Shown here in pieces: positions 51,283-61,332 of a stretch of DNA of 64,000 nt (its first letter is position 1; every line of letters starts with the position of its first letter). Below the pieces are notes generated by a model. The model was not told the DNA's origin. It ran no database searches and saw only the letters and a program-made list of their open reading frames with translations. Both the position numbers and the translations under genes were made by a program. The DNA lies in NCBI GenBank assembly GCA_963662175.1, contig OY759225.1:10861107-10925106 (forward strand), written 5' to 3'. This DNA is from Aradus depressus (lineage: Eukaryota > Arthropoda > Insecta > Hemiptera > Aradidae).

Positions 51283-51428
51283 TTCCCTGGAAGCTCTGGG
51301 CTTCCTCCTTTCCTGGATCTGAAGCAACCAAGTATTTCATGAATACTCCCTTCGAAGTTGCGTAATCGTTCAGGAATTCGATGTTCAATCTTTTTTTAGT
51401 ATGATTTTCTACAAATATATATAATATA

Positions 51429-51610
51429 CGCTATCTAGGTCTCATACTCGACAAACGACTAACTTGGAATCCTCACACGAGACTGAAAAGACAAGATATG
51501 AACAGATAATATAAACTACGTTACTAAGAATATTAGACAAAAGATCCAAATTAACTATGAAAACAAAACGATTTATATACAACGCAGTACTCAAAACTAT
51601 GTGGACGTAC
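51429..51610 (+). pseudogene. jockey-like LINE ORF2 fragment
   Basis: The first frame reads RYLGLILDKRLTWNPHTRLK, the conserved Y-L-G-x-x-L-D-x-x-L-T-W-x-x-H element after the RT palm. After a frameshift it reads LRILDKRSKLTMKTKRFIYN then AVLKTMWTYSL, the L-x-x-x-S-x-L-x-x-x-x-K-x-x-x-Y-x-x-x-L-x-P-x-W-x-Y-G-like thumb segment of jockey-clade LINEs. About 60 codons only. Its right side is cut by element H at 51626. Confidence 0.85.
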
Positions 51611-51625
51611 AGTCTTACGGTCAGG

Positions 51626-52188
51626 TTTTGACGTGAAAACGCCTATTCGCTCACAGTGATAGCCGGTCAAACTTTCTTGTGTTACAAAATTCCGTCAGAT
51701 TTCAATCGATAATAACTACGAGACTAATAATGCAATAACAACGGTTGAGGTCACAATGGATAGAGCATGTCTGTACGTGTTTGTTTTGCTTGTGACGTTA
51801 TCGGGCTAGTGTGGGCGCCGGCGGATGATTGTTGCGAATTAGCGTTGTATAAAATTGGAAATTAGTGTAGCGTGATAACGCGTTTAGATAGGACGTTGAT
51901 TCGGGTGTCATTGTAAAGAGCTTGAGGAGCACTACTAGAACTCAAAGTGAAACAATAAAAATATTTGCCGAAATATATGTAAAAATCTGTATTAAATTGA
52001 AAATTGCAAAAAAATTAAAGATGTCTCATATGAATCGTAAATATGCGCGGAATTATAGAAAACGCAAATCAGAGGAAAGCTCGCATCAAAAGGAATTTAA
52101 AAAGTCTAGTGCCGAGCAAATGCAAGAGCTACGGCAGCATCGAAAAGAAAATGAAAAATGATTTTATTCCGACGTTTTCACTGAAAAT
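51626..52188 (+). mobile_element. Unclassified DNA element H, copy 2
   Basis: 563 bp, ends TTTTGACGTGAAAACG and CGTTTTCACTGAAAAT. Inverted relative of 2509-3078 at high similarity by eye throughout. Inserted in or next to a jockey-like LINE. Contains one short frame. Confidence 0.65.
52021..52161 (+). CDS. Short basic protein of element H (46 residues)
   Basis: ATG at 52021 starts MSHMNRKYARNYRKRKSEES and the frame ends QELRQHRKENEK. It is also in frame with an earlier ATG at 51922. The peptide is lysine/arginine- and glutamate-rich, predicted helical. The EQMQELRQHR segment recalls the repeated basic motifs at the N-terminus of some Helitron-encoded proteins, but this is resemblance only. 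A related, frameshifted version is in the other H copy, and that conservation is the main support. It may be the remaining first piece of a longer lost protein. Confidence 0.4.
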   Translation: MSHMNRKYARNYRKRKSEESSHQKEFKKSSAEQMQELRQHRKENEK

Positions 52189-52669
52189 ATAATATTTGAA
52201 ATGTTCTCATGTTTAGAAACAAACTTCTCATATATTTTGTGAAGCTGGGAAATAATACATACTTACAGTTTAAAGTATCAAGAAGAATGGAGGAAAGAAT
52301 GGAGGAAAGAACTCGTTTTGGGGGAAAGTTATTCAGATTCCTTTAGAAGCAATACGGTAGCCACCTGAAGGAGGAATCCGGATCTGATGTGAAGGGGTCG
52401 TGAGCTCAGGGTCAGGCGCTTGTCCGTCCATGAGGTCAGTAGCTCTTTAAAATAATAGCTTCAACATGCAGTGGACATTAAAAGCAGATTAGAGAATAAA
52501 TCCTTCTTTTCCGCCTGTGTAAAAATAATTTGTTTATCTGAGGAAAATGTCGGTAAAAAATGCCCAATTTGGAAGATGAGTTTCATAATATTTTAAAATA
52601 CCAGTCAAGTGCATGTTGCATAGCAAGATGCAATAAAGAGTTCTGTAGCTATATTTGCTTTCCCCCTCC
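52189..52669. other. Unassigned spacer
   Basis: A direct AGAATGGAGGAA duplication at 52285-52310. 52614-52640 repeats the 18385 word. Confidence 0.4.
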
Positions 52670-52880
52670 TATACAAAGCATAGGGAAAGTTATGTAATCG
52701 GTGAGAAATTTAAAATGGAGTTTTCAACGAAATTTCATGTTTTTCGACCTCTAAAAAAAATAGCCTATGTACTTCCCCAGCAAGAATTACTGGTCTGAAA
52801 CTCAATATTTATTTACAATTGTGGCTTCTGAATCTTCATACTAATTATGGTGGCGATAAATTCATTATATCAGCAGTGAA
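52670..52880. repeat. Dispersed repeat B fragment
   Basis: AAGCATAGGGAAAGTTATGT, AATGGAGTTTTCAACGAAAT, TATGTACTTCCCCAGCAAGA. Confidence 0.7.
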
Positions 52881-52903
52881 AAAAAAAAATATATATATAT
52901 ATA

Positions 52904-53287
52904 TGAGGAGTTTGGAGCCAGAGCGGACCAACTGGTTGAAACTGAACAGGAAGAAAATGGCAATTGAAAATTGAGTACATTTTGTTTATCTCCATAAATG
53001 GGCCCCAAATATTTATTTATATTTGAAATTTTAGAATAGTATTGGATGAGTGATCCCTTTTTGTGTTCTATAAAGTTTTTGAAGGCCATATGATCCATTG
53101 TGACTTTGAAAATATATGCACAAAATATTTGTGGACTAAACTTAAAGTGCTGCTATCTATCACTGAAGTGAAGAAACTAAGTGATCTACACTGGTTTTGA
53201 AAAAGTGAACCTATGCCAACATCAGGATGGTAATAACTCATTTTCCGAAAAATTGTGGGTTGGTCCGCTCTGGCTCCAAACTCCTCA
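52904..53287. mobile_element. TIR MITE (family M), copy 2
   Basis: 384 bp, same 30-bp inverted ends and nearly identical interior as 3696-4072, with a 7-bp insertion (ATGGCAA). It sits in an AT-dinucleotide tract. Confidence 0.88.
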
Positions 53288-54429
53288 TATATATTTATAT
53301 ATATCTTAAAAAAACTGTGTATCTTTATTTTATATATTTTTATTTTTATTCATATATTTATTATTGTTATCTTTGATTTATTTCATATATTCATATATAT
53401 TTGTATTTTAGTCAGCACATACTATTTCTAAAATTGTCTTTTATTATTAAGATTTAAATTTGAGACGATATTTTATTTTTAATGTTTTTCATATTTTCAG
53501 ACTTCACTGTACAGGAGGGACAGGGAAAAACCTCATGGGGGCGGAAAAAAGGGAACTGTTTAGATTGTAAACTGATTGAAATTCCATTTAGTATTTGTTA
53601 AGTCGTGGCTGAAGGTATCATTCAGTCGATTTCGCATTAAATTCAACAAGAATGAAATTCATGGTAACTATTATTTGCTAAAGTACTATTAGAGAAATTC
53701 TGTAGGAGCAACAGTCATTTGATTTTGATTGCAGGGGTGGGTTTTGTACCCAAGTTATCCAAAGTCTGAAAGCCCTTTGCCTCCTACCTGTTTAATGAAG
53801 CACAGGATCCTTTCGAAGTTCTGTTTCTTCGGTTCATTCTGACAATGAATTGAAGGACGCTTCATTGAAGTTCTCTATGGGCGATGTGAATTATCCCAGG
53901 ATGTAGCGTGGTTTCCTCCATTACTTCACATCTTCTGCAGGATAGATCCGGAACAAGATCCATTTATAGATGTATTCTTACTGTGTATCCTGTTAGATTC
54001 CCTCTATAGGTCAACAATAGTTTTATTTGTTATAAGAAAACCATATTTAATGTTTTAAAAATTATTATTTATTTTATATTTTATGTTCGCATATGAAGTT
54101 TTTCTATAAAATAAATACAGTAGGTACATAATTTTTTAAATTTAATTTAATTTAAAGATACATTAAATAATTACTTGGCTGGTTTTATATAGACATTTAC
54201 TGTATGGATTCTATTTTTGAACTCTGTAATAGTACATACTTTTTTAAAAATTAATTTAGTTCTTCTATTTTATGATAAAAATTCCTTTTTTTGCTGTTTG
54301 TTGAATGTTTGTACTATTGCAGAGAGTCATTAATTTTATTATTATTGTAGATATTTATTTGAGTTATTGTGTATATTATTTACGAATGAACGTTGTATGT
54401 AGTGTGAGTGAACCTTGCGGTGAACCGTA
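53288..54429. other. Unassigned 1.1-kb spacer
   Basis: 53480-54000 is less AT-rich and free of the common repeat families; frames are short and no splice structure is evident. A candidate for unique host sequence. Confidence 0.4.
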
Positions 54430-54584
54430 TGCCAGGTACTCCCCTGGCCTAGGAGAATAAAAATTTAGGACTCGCACAGTAGAGTTGGGCTCATGTCCAC
54501 CTGAGTGACGAAAGAGCGCTCTGATAGTAGGCGATTATGAACACGTAGTTAAAGCCCGGGCATGAGTCATAATAACTAAATAAC
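54430..54584 (+). mobile_element. SINE family A, 3' half
   Basis: GCCAGGTACTCCCC to CATGAGTCATAATAACTAAA. Confidence 0.85.
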
Positions 54585-54598
54585 TCTAAAGACTTTTA

Positions 54599-55409
54599 TT
54601 TATAACCAGGCCCGGATTTACCATGCAGGCAGAGTAGGCAGTTGCCTAGGGCGGCAAGAATTGAAGGGCGGCATATAGTTCTTTATCAGAAATTTTCAGT
54701 CATTACAGATATGCATTGTTTGAATGAAAAAGAAATTCGTGAACAATCTGCTCAATTCATAAATTTCTACGATCAAGATATCGAAGCATCGTTCGCAAAT
54801 GAAATAATTTTATTTAAAAGTTATTGCGTCAAAAAGAATATGGAAAACAATTCTCCTATGGATCTGCTCAAATTACTAAGAACCAATGAGCTCCACACAG
54901 TTTTTCCGAACGTTGATATAGCGTACCGAATGCTCGTTTGCACACCCGTATCAAATTGTAGCGCTGAACGATCATTTTCCGTACTGCGGCGAGTGAAAAA
55001 CTACTTGAGATCAAAACTGGTTGCAGAACGATTAAACGCACTCGCTTTGTTAACTATAGAGTCAGATTTGCTTATGTCTTTAGATTTTGATTCCATTATC
55101 GATGAGTTTGCCATCCGAAAATCGAGACGTAAAAATTTCAACCAATAAGCAATAATTTCTCTACAAAAAAAAATCGCATACATAATGGTAATTGTTGAAT
55201 GATGTCATATACATCATGATTATAAGGATACTGACAATAATAAAATAAAATATTTGCTCTCAGACCGGTGCATATTATTTATTGATGATTGAATTTCGTA
55301 CCAAACTTATTCTACCATTGAGGAAGTTTTGAGGGGCGGGGGGGAGGGGGCGGCAATTTCCACAACTGCCTAGGGGCGGCAAATTTCTAAATCCGGGCCT
55401 GTTTATAAC
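54599..55409 (+). mobile_element. hAT deletion derivative, 8-bp target duplication
   Basis: Element 54607-55401 (795 bp) with termini CAGGCCCGGATTTA and TAAATCCGGGCCTG, flanked by TTTATAAC (54599-54606, 55402-55409). G-rich tract with GCCTAGGGGCGGCAA just inside the right end and its complement-like partner on the left. Confidence 0.96.
54642..55148 (+). pseudogene. hAT transposase C-terminal third
   Basis: 168-residue frame. The first dozen or so residues come from the element's terminal sequence, so its ATG is not the original start. Then FINFYDQDIEASFANEIILF and DLLKLLRTNELHTVFPNV lead to VSNCSAERSFSVLRRVKNYL and RLNALALLTIESDL, the hAT dimerisation domain. It is related to, but clearly different from, the fragment at 9917-10144 (roughly half the residues shared in the core). 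The catalytic DDE core is mostly lacking, so it would not be an active transposase. The intact frame over about 500 bp suggests either recent origin or use by a truncated protein. Confidence 0.92.
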
Positions 55410-55418
55410 AGATGGTTA

Positions 55419-55740
55419 AGGGCGCCGATAGCTGAGTGGTATGCGTGCTTGCCTTCTGAGCTCAAGGTCGTGGGTTCGAAACTCGGCCAAGGCCCTTAGT
55501 TTATTTTATCTGGGGGGTAACATAAACTTAAGCACGCCTTCCTTCGGATGGGACGTTAAGTGATGGTCCCGAGCCTGTACGATGTCAGGTACTCGTAAAA
55601 GACCCCTACCCAAGGTGAATAAGAATTGTGGGTAGGCAAAATTTAGGACTCGCATAGTAGAGTCGGGCTCATGTCCACCAGAGTGACGAAAGAGCACTCT
55701 GGTAGTAGGCGATATGACCTTGTAGTTAAAGCCTTGGGTG
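55419..55740 (+). mobile_element. SINE family A, near full length
   Basis: AAGGGCGCCGATAGCTGAGT to GTAGTTAAAGCCTTGGG; the last tail bases are lost. Confidence 0.92.
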
Positions 55741-56164
55741 AAAAAAAATATATTGAACATTATAATAAATATACTTTTATTTTCTAACAATATTCCTTTT
55801 GTCATCTCTATATGTCTTTTTGGGAAACCTAGACGCACTAATTACGGAGGTGAGTAAAACCATTTGTGCATAACACTGACGTCGTATCCCAGGTAATGAC
55901 GGTGTAATTGCGAGGGAAATTCCAGTTTCAAAAAATCAACAAAACAACAAACACATTAAAAATACAGGAAACAAAAAGAAATAAAAAAATGTATTTACAA
56001 CATTTAATGTGGACCGTTTTTATACGTGAGTCCGGGCATATGACGCAGTGATATCGATATTTCATTCATTATAATAATCATTGAGAAGTTCAATTTTACG
56101 TAATAACATGTTAGTTCGCATATACTACGTAAAACGTAACGCTTCACTACCACTTTTTTTTTTT
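55741..56164. other. AT-rich spacer
   Basis: No feature. Confidence 0.4.
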
Positions 56165-56254
56165 TTTACGTACCCAATGATACGAAGTATAGGGGAAGTT
56201 ATGTAATCTGTCAAAAATTCGAAGTTGAGTTTTCACCGGACTTCAAAATCCCAT
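56165..56254 (+). repeat. Dispersed repeat B 5' end
   Basis: ATACGAAGTATAGGGGAAGT, CAAAAATTCGAAGTTGAGTT, TTCACCGGACTTCA. Confidence 0.75.
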
Positions 56255-56998
56255 TTGTTATTGACCTCATCAAGTCCCGCTTCTCTAAATTCCACAGTAA
56301 CCTTTCTTCCCATGTCAATCCAGTTGGTTGACTCGTGTCATCCCATTCCCATCCAGATAATCCCCCCCGAAGACTGAGGCGGCGCTGGCCGAGAGACCTG
56401 CTACTGTAGCAAAAATATTTAGCTCCGGTGATGACCAGCTTCTCCCCTCATGTAATCCTCTTTTTTTTTTTCTTTTTTTTTTTATGGCATATCAACCACG
56501 AGGGTCATTGATGCCTGGCTGTTCAAATAAGTAGGAGATCCCACAGAGAAACTGGGGGGCGAACGGAGGGGGGACCCCGCACAGGACCCCGGGGCACCCA
56601 GTGAGCGTCCCAACCAGGCCAGGGGACAAGCAACGGCACAACCGGGCGTCTCTCTTTAGGCATTGGGCTTAGGCCCCGGTGTAGCTAGGCCTGTTAGAGA
56701 GGGTGTGCTTGTATGTGGCACCGACCACACCCTCCAAGCCCGGGACTATATCAGTCCAGAGATCCCAGTGGAGCCGACCAAGCCCCCCAGCCCAGCCACC
56801 GCCCGCACACTGAGACACCCCAGGGGCCCCACACAAGGCCCCGCCCCCGCCACCCCCCCGTCCCCAGAGGGCCCTCTTACCTTCAACTCTCCTTTCCTTT
56901 TTGGCCTACCTCCACTGTTGGACAGTGATTGGCAAGGCGAGAAGGCAGGGGGGATCACTCGAGCCCCCGCGGCCTCCCCTTCAATTTGAAATTTGAAG
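56255..56998 (+). repeat. Dispersed repeat F, copy 1, interrupted by a LINE
   Basis: 56255-56457 and 56880-56998 align with 57348-57650 (CCGAAGACTGAGGCGG, GGCCGAGAGACCTGC, then TGCCTCCACTG-like and GCGGCCTCC words). The middle is a poly(A)-tailed insertion. F is probably the 3' part of an older LINE, but no protein motif was identified. Confidence 0.65.
56458..56879 (-). mobile_element. GC-rich LINE 3' UTR with poly(A)
   Basis: On the minus strand a GC-rich, proline-codon-like stretch ends GGTTGATATGCCAT followed by a 24-nt A-rich tail. CCTCTT words lie on both sides and may be the target duplication. Overlapping 70-108-residue frames are by-products of GC richness. Confidence 0.6.
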
Positions 56999-57034
56999 TG
57001 AAAATGTCATATGGATTGATTTAGATCTGATTCA

Positions 57035-57240
57035 AGGGAGTTTGACATACTGACAGACAGATTTTTTTTATTTTTTTGAATCAGGCAGTCGCATATAAAA
57101 TTTCGTGTCGATATATTCATTTTATCGAGAGTTATCGTGTTGACGCACATATAGAGATTTTTTTATTTTTGGAATCAATGGGTCAGAAAACATGAAATCC
57201 CGTTAAAAGCTGTCTGACAGTCTACATAACTTCCATTTTT
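57035..57240 (-). repeat. Dispersed repeat B fragment
   Basis: TTTGACATACTGACAGACAG, AATTTCGTGTCGATATATTC, CATGAAATCCCGTTAAAAGC. Confidence 0.7.
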
Positions 57241-57244
57241 TTGT

Positions 57245-57345
57245 CTTTCAGATGTTGCAAAATAAAAGTGTAGTCTGATCTCTCTCATATTTTGTTAAAT
57301 ATTAAATTTCGCTAGCCTGCTTTCGAGGTTGCCCTCATCAAAATA
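57245..57345 (-). mobile_element. Penelope-like terminal fragment (family P1)
   Basis: Minus strand GAGGGCAACCTCGAAAGCAG then GCTAGCG, like the 22611 motif, followed by the TGATCTCTCTC/ATTTTGCAAC tail words. The CTG of CTGATGA is missing. Confidence 0.55.
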
Positions 57346-57347
57346 AT

Positions 57348-57650
57348 TTATTAAGTCCCGCTTCTCAAAGTTTCACTCCAATCATTCCTTCCATAACAAT
57401 CCTGTTGCTCGATCCTAGTCATCACGTTCCCTTCCTGACGATCCTCCCCGAAGACTGAGGCGGTCCTGGCCGAGAGACCTGCAACAATAAGATAGCATCC
57501 TGGAAGTGACCAGCCTCTTCCCTCATTGTCGACTCTCTTCAGCTCTTCTGTCCCTCTCGGTCTGCCTCCACTGCTAGTCAGAGGCTAGGCAGATCCAAGG
57601 GGTACGGGGGACCACCCGCGCCCCCGTGGCCTCCTCTACCTCCATTTCCA
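57348..57650 (+). repeat. Dispersed repeat F, copy 2
   Basis: Uninterrupted copy; see 56255-56998. Confidence 0.65.
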
Positions 57651-57800
57651 TCATATTATTTTGTACATACTTTTCTTTATTTTGTTTTATGATTTCTTTA
57701 TGTATTTTAATTTTTTCACATTTATTTAATTTAGTCTTACTATTTATTATTCTTTATTTTGTAATTATTATTTTGTTTATATGTAATAATTTGTATATGT
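57651..57800. other. AT-rich spacer
   Basis: Probably the AT-rich end of repeat F; no gene. Confidence 0.4.
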
Positions 57801-58388
57801 TACGAACAATGCCCGAAACAGATTCACCTGTGCAATGTCGACGTTGCACACCCAGACTGTACAATGTCCGAAATAAAGATATATTTCGGACTTTGCACAG
57901 CTTTACTCGTACAATGTCAGCATTGCCCAAGCCAATCTGTGCAAAGTACTTATAATGAATTTAATTTTTAAACAAAAATCTATTTATTAGTGCAACTGGA
58001 CGAGTTGTGGCATTTTAGAGTTGTGGCGATAATCATTCATCTGGGTACATAAATTCCTAGAACAAACATAAATCGAAATATTACAAAATTTGGGGGCGTA
58101 TTTGCCGGCGTTCCGCCGACGGGACGATATATCTGCCCCTCCCGTCAAAATGCCACAACTCGTCCAGTTGCACTAATAAATGAATTTTTGTTTAAAAATT
58201 AAATCCATTTTAAGTACTTTGCACAGATTGGCTTGGGCAATGCTGACATTGTAAGTACGAGTAAAGCTGTGCAATGTCCGAAATATATCTTTATTTCGGA
58301 CATTGCACAGTCTGGGTGTGCAACGTCGACATTGCACAGGTGAATCTGTACAATGTCGGACATTGCACAATTTCGGGCATTGCTCGTA
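57801..58388. mobile_element. Foldback element 4, 588 bp
   Basis: Inverted arms of about 220 bp: left TACGAACAATGCCCGAAA, right TTTCGGGCATTGCTCGTA. TA terminal bases may be the target. Arms contain repeated TGCACA, CATTGC and ATGTCCGAAAT words that are themselves palindromic (GTCGACATTGCACA). The centre has GCCGGCGTTCCGCCGACGGG. No coding. Confidence 0.9.
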
Positions 58389-58477
58389 TCATATATACTT
58401 TATATTATTATTTATTTTATTTTTTCTTATTTTGTTATTAATTATTTTATATTTTTTATACTCACTGTCATCAAATT

Positions 58478-58847
58478 TACTTATGTTTCGAGGGCGCCGG
58501 TAGCTCAGTGGTATGCGTGCTTGACTTCTGAGCTCAAGGTCGTGGGTTCGTAGCCCGACCGAGGCCCTTAGTTTATTTTATCTGGGAGGTAAAATAAACT
58601 TAAGCACGCCGTCCTTCGGATGGGACGTTAAGCGATGGTCCCGAGCCTGTACGATGTCAGGTACTCGTTAAAGACCCCTACCCTAGATGAATAAAAATTT
58701 AAGGTAGGCAACATTTAGGACTCCCACAGTAGAGTCGGGCTCATGTCCACCAGAGTGACGAAAGAGCGCTCTGGTAGTAGGCGATATGACCTCATAGTTA
58801 AAGCCCGGGCATGAGTCATAAAACCTAACCTAACCTACTTATGTTTC
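58478..58847 (+). mobile_element. SINE family A, intact reference copy
   Basis: SINE 58490-58835 (346 bp) with perfect 12-bp flanks TACTTATGTTTC (58478-58489, 58836-58847). Complete head, three body hairpins, tail CATAAAACCTAACC plus TAACC. A young insertion. Confidence 0.97.
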
Positions 58848-59319
58848 TATTTTAACTGATTGTAAATATAACAAATAAAAAACGGAATGTTAAATTCTTT
58901 ATACAGCTGTGGAAATGAAACTGCTAATCACTCCTCTACTTCTGACACCAATTTTATTTTTATTTTGAGTAAATAATAGTTAAGTGTACGTGGGTAGATA
59001 TTTTTCTGAAGTGAGTGATGCCGACATATATATTTAGATATGTTAACGTAAATACTTCCCAATGTTCAGACATGGGTCTAGAGAATTTGGCCGCTAGACT
59101 GAGCCACTTGTCAGAAACTACATAAATACATACACTATTTTTAGTTCATTGTATCAATAGTTACGGCGACGTCATAGGTCACACCACTCCTGACGAACTT
59201 CGCTCTACGTCACCATCTTCTGTTGGCATCAGGTCAATGTTTTCAAACACTTTTGTTATCAATATTTTGATAACATGAGGAATTGGCTAATAACCTCAAT
59301 CAGTTAAAATTGACTGACT
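58848..59319. other. Unassigned spacer
   Basis: No feature recognised. Confidence 0.4.
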
Positions 59320-59470
59320 TCCAGATTGCCTACTGAGCTCATGATCGCGGGTGCAAAATTGCTATGAGCATGCCGGCCTTCGGATGGGTCGTTAAACTAT
59401 GGTTCCGAGCCTGTATGATGTCAAGTACTGGCAGTAGTTAAAGCCCGGGCATGAATCATAGTAACTAACT
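59320..59470 (+). mobile_element. SINE family A, fragmentary
   Basis: ATTGCCTACTGAGCTCATGA, CGGCCTTCGGATGG and GGGCATGAATCATAGTAACT with large internal deletions. Confidence 0.8.
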
Positions 59471-59501
59471 AAAATATATATATATTTTTTAATAAGAAAA
59501 T

Positions 59502-59814
59502 TGAGGGAACCGGTAGATCAGAATTAGCGTGCTTGCCTTCCGAACTCAACATCGCGGGTTCGAAACCCGGGCGAATCCATTAGGTTTTTATCTAGAAGGT
59601 GAAGAACCTTGAGCACGCCGTCCTTTGATGGTCCCGAGCCTGTGCGATGTTCGGTGCTCATTAGATTAGAAGGGGTCTCTACTGTTATTGTATGTAACAA
59701 AACCTGATTAAGGAAAAATTAGAATTCCTGGTGGTCATGTCCACCAGAGTGATGGACGAGCGCTCTGGCAGTAGGCCCTAAGACCCTAGGTGAATAAAAA
59801 TTTAGGTTAGGCAA
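59502..59814 (+). mobile_element. SINE family A, old and rearranged
   Basis: Head GAACCGGTAGATCAG and GGGTTCGAAACCCGG. In the body, the CCCTAGGTGAATAAAAATTT word comes after the GCTCTGGCAGTAGG word, the reverse of the normal order. Confidence 0.82.
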
Positions 59815-59831
59815 TTGGATGTTGGCTTTTT

Positions 59832-60201
59832 ACCAGAATTTTATGAGGGCGCCGGTAGCTCAGTGGTATGCGTGCTTGTCTTCTGAGCTCAAGAACGTGG
59901 GTTCGAAACCCGACCGAGGCACTTAGTTTATTTTATCTGGGACGTAAAATAAACTTAAGCACGCCGTCCATCGGATGGGACGTTAAGCGATGGTCCCGAG
60001 CTTGAACGATGTCAGGTACTCGTTAAAGACCCCTACCCTAAGTGAATAAAAATTTAGGGTAGGCAAAATTTAGGACTCTTACAGTAGAGTCGGGCTCATG
60101 TCCACAAGACTGACGAAAGAGCACTCTGGTAGTAGGCGATATGACTTCATAGTTATAGCCCGAGCATGAGTCATAGAATCTAACCTAACCAGAATTTTAT
60201 G
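59832..60201 (+). mobile_element. SINE family A inserted in repeat B
   Basis: SINE 59846-60187 with perfect 14-bp flanks ACCAGAATTTTATG (59832-59845, 60188-60201). The target is a repeat B copy (ACCAGAATTTTATGTTTTCC). Confidence 0.96.
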
Positions 60202-60412
60202 TTTTCCGAACCCCTATTTCCAAAAATTAAAAAAAAAAATTGTCGTTGAATCACTGACAATATTCTTCCCCAGCACTAATTTATCAATTAAGTTTTCGCT
60301 CTCCCTTCAAAACTTATCGAGGGTTTCATCTAAAAATCAATAGTTCACTTACATACAGACTTCTGAATATCATGTTCTTTCATTAAATTGGCAATTATTA
60401 CTATTCTGTGGG
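60202..60412 (-). repeat. Dispersed repeat B
   Basis: TTTTCCGAACCCCTATTTCC, then GTCGTTGAATCACTGACAAT and AAGTTTTCGCTCTCCC. Confidence 0.75.
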
Positions 60413-60554
60413 GTACTATAACTTTTATCGTATTATTCCTATCTCAAATCAGTTAATGGAAATTTAATAAGGAACATTTTTGGTAAGAACCAATTTTTCG
60501 ATAGGATTAACCGTTTTTGGGTAAATCAAAGAAACGTCTAAAAATATGAGTGTA
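60413..60554 (+). repeat. Dispersed repeat G, copy 2
   Basis: Relative of 13326-13482 in the same orientation. Confidence 0.75.
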
Positions 60555-60800
60555 CAGAATCCCATTTCCGCGGAATCAGCCGATGGGAAAGGGGGATCAG
60601 AGGATAGGAGCGCTCGACACAAAATCTCTATTTAAAAACTGCCGATATGATGAATATATCGACACAAAATTTATTTTGAGGATTCATGATGATTACCACA
60701 AACAGTTGATTCGTTTTGAAGGGAGGGAAAACATTTAATAAATTAATTCCAACATTGACAACTTTTTTTCGTTCTCTATTTCTGCCGACGAACAATGAAT
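60555..60800 (+). repeat. Dispersed repeat B
   Basis: AACTGCCGATATGATGAATA, TATCGACACAAAATTTATTT, then the TTTTGAAGGGAGGG end word. Confidence 0.7.
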
Positions 60801-61080
60801 GAAATTGTTTGAGTGGGCCGTGTGACCTTTCTGACAACTGTTGACGCTAGCTCAAGGACGTTCAATTTGAACTTTTTGGTACACAATAAATAGGGAACCT
60901 CTTTTCAGATCAGATCTCAAAATTTATTTTATTTCCATCGCATGCTGTACACTTATTCATGCTAGGAATCTTAAATCCTAAATGTTATGAAATAGATCAA
61001 AATTCGATGTGTTTTCACAGGAATTTCATGTTTTCTGTTGCCTGAATCAAAGAATGAAAACAAAATTTGTTTAATATAAT
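60801..61080. other. Spacer with short repeat B trace
   Basis: 60990-61050 has AAAATTCGATGTGTTTTCAC and GGAATTTCATGTTTTCTG. Confidence 0.5.
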
Positions 61081-61150
61081 AATAATCTTTATTTACTGGA
61101 CTGAGCCCAATATAAAATATACAATTCGTTAAGTATACCTATTTAAACAA
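61081..61150 (-). mobile_element. LINE 3' tail fragment
   Basis: Minus strand TTGGGCTCAGTCCAGTAAAT then AAAGATTATTATTATATT, a LINE 3' end form with a short tandem tail. Confidence 0.5.
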
Positions 61151-61332
61151 ATTTTCAAATGGAAAAGATAAATGCATAGAGATATATTTACATAATCTCT
61201 GTGGAAGAATAAGAATAATTAACAACTTCTAAGTTGAGGAACGCGGACATATTGTGGAAACTTGTAATAAATGAATAAAACAAACTTATTTTTGAAATAT
61301 TGTCTATTCCACTAAAGATATATATAAGTATA

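Noticed and set aside
56663..56989. 108-residue proline-rich frame and its overlapping partners
   Set aside because: GC-rich LINE 3' UTR; several frames are open at once on both strands.
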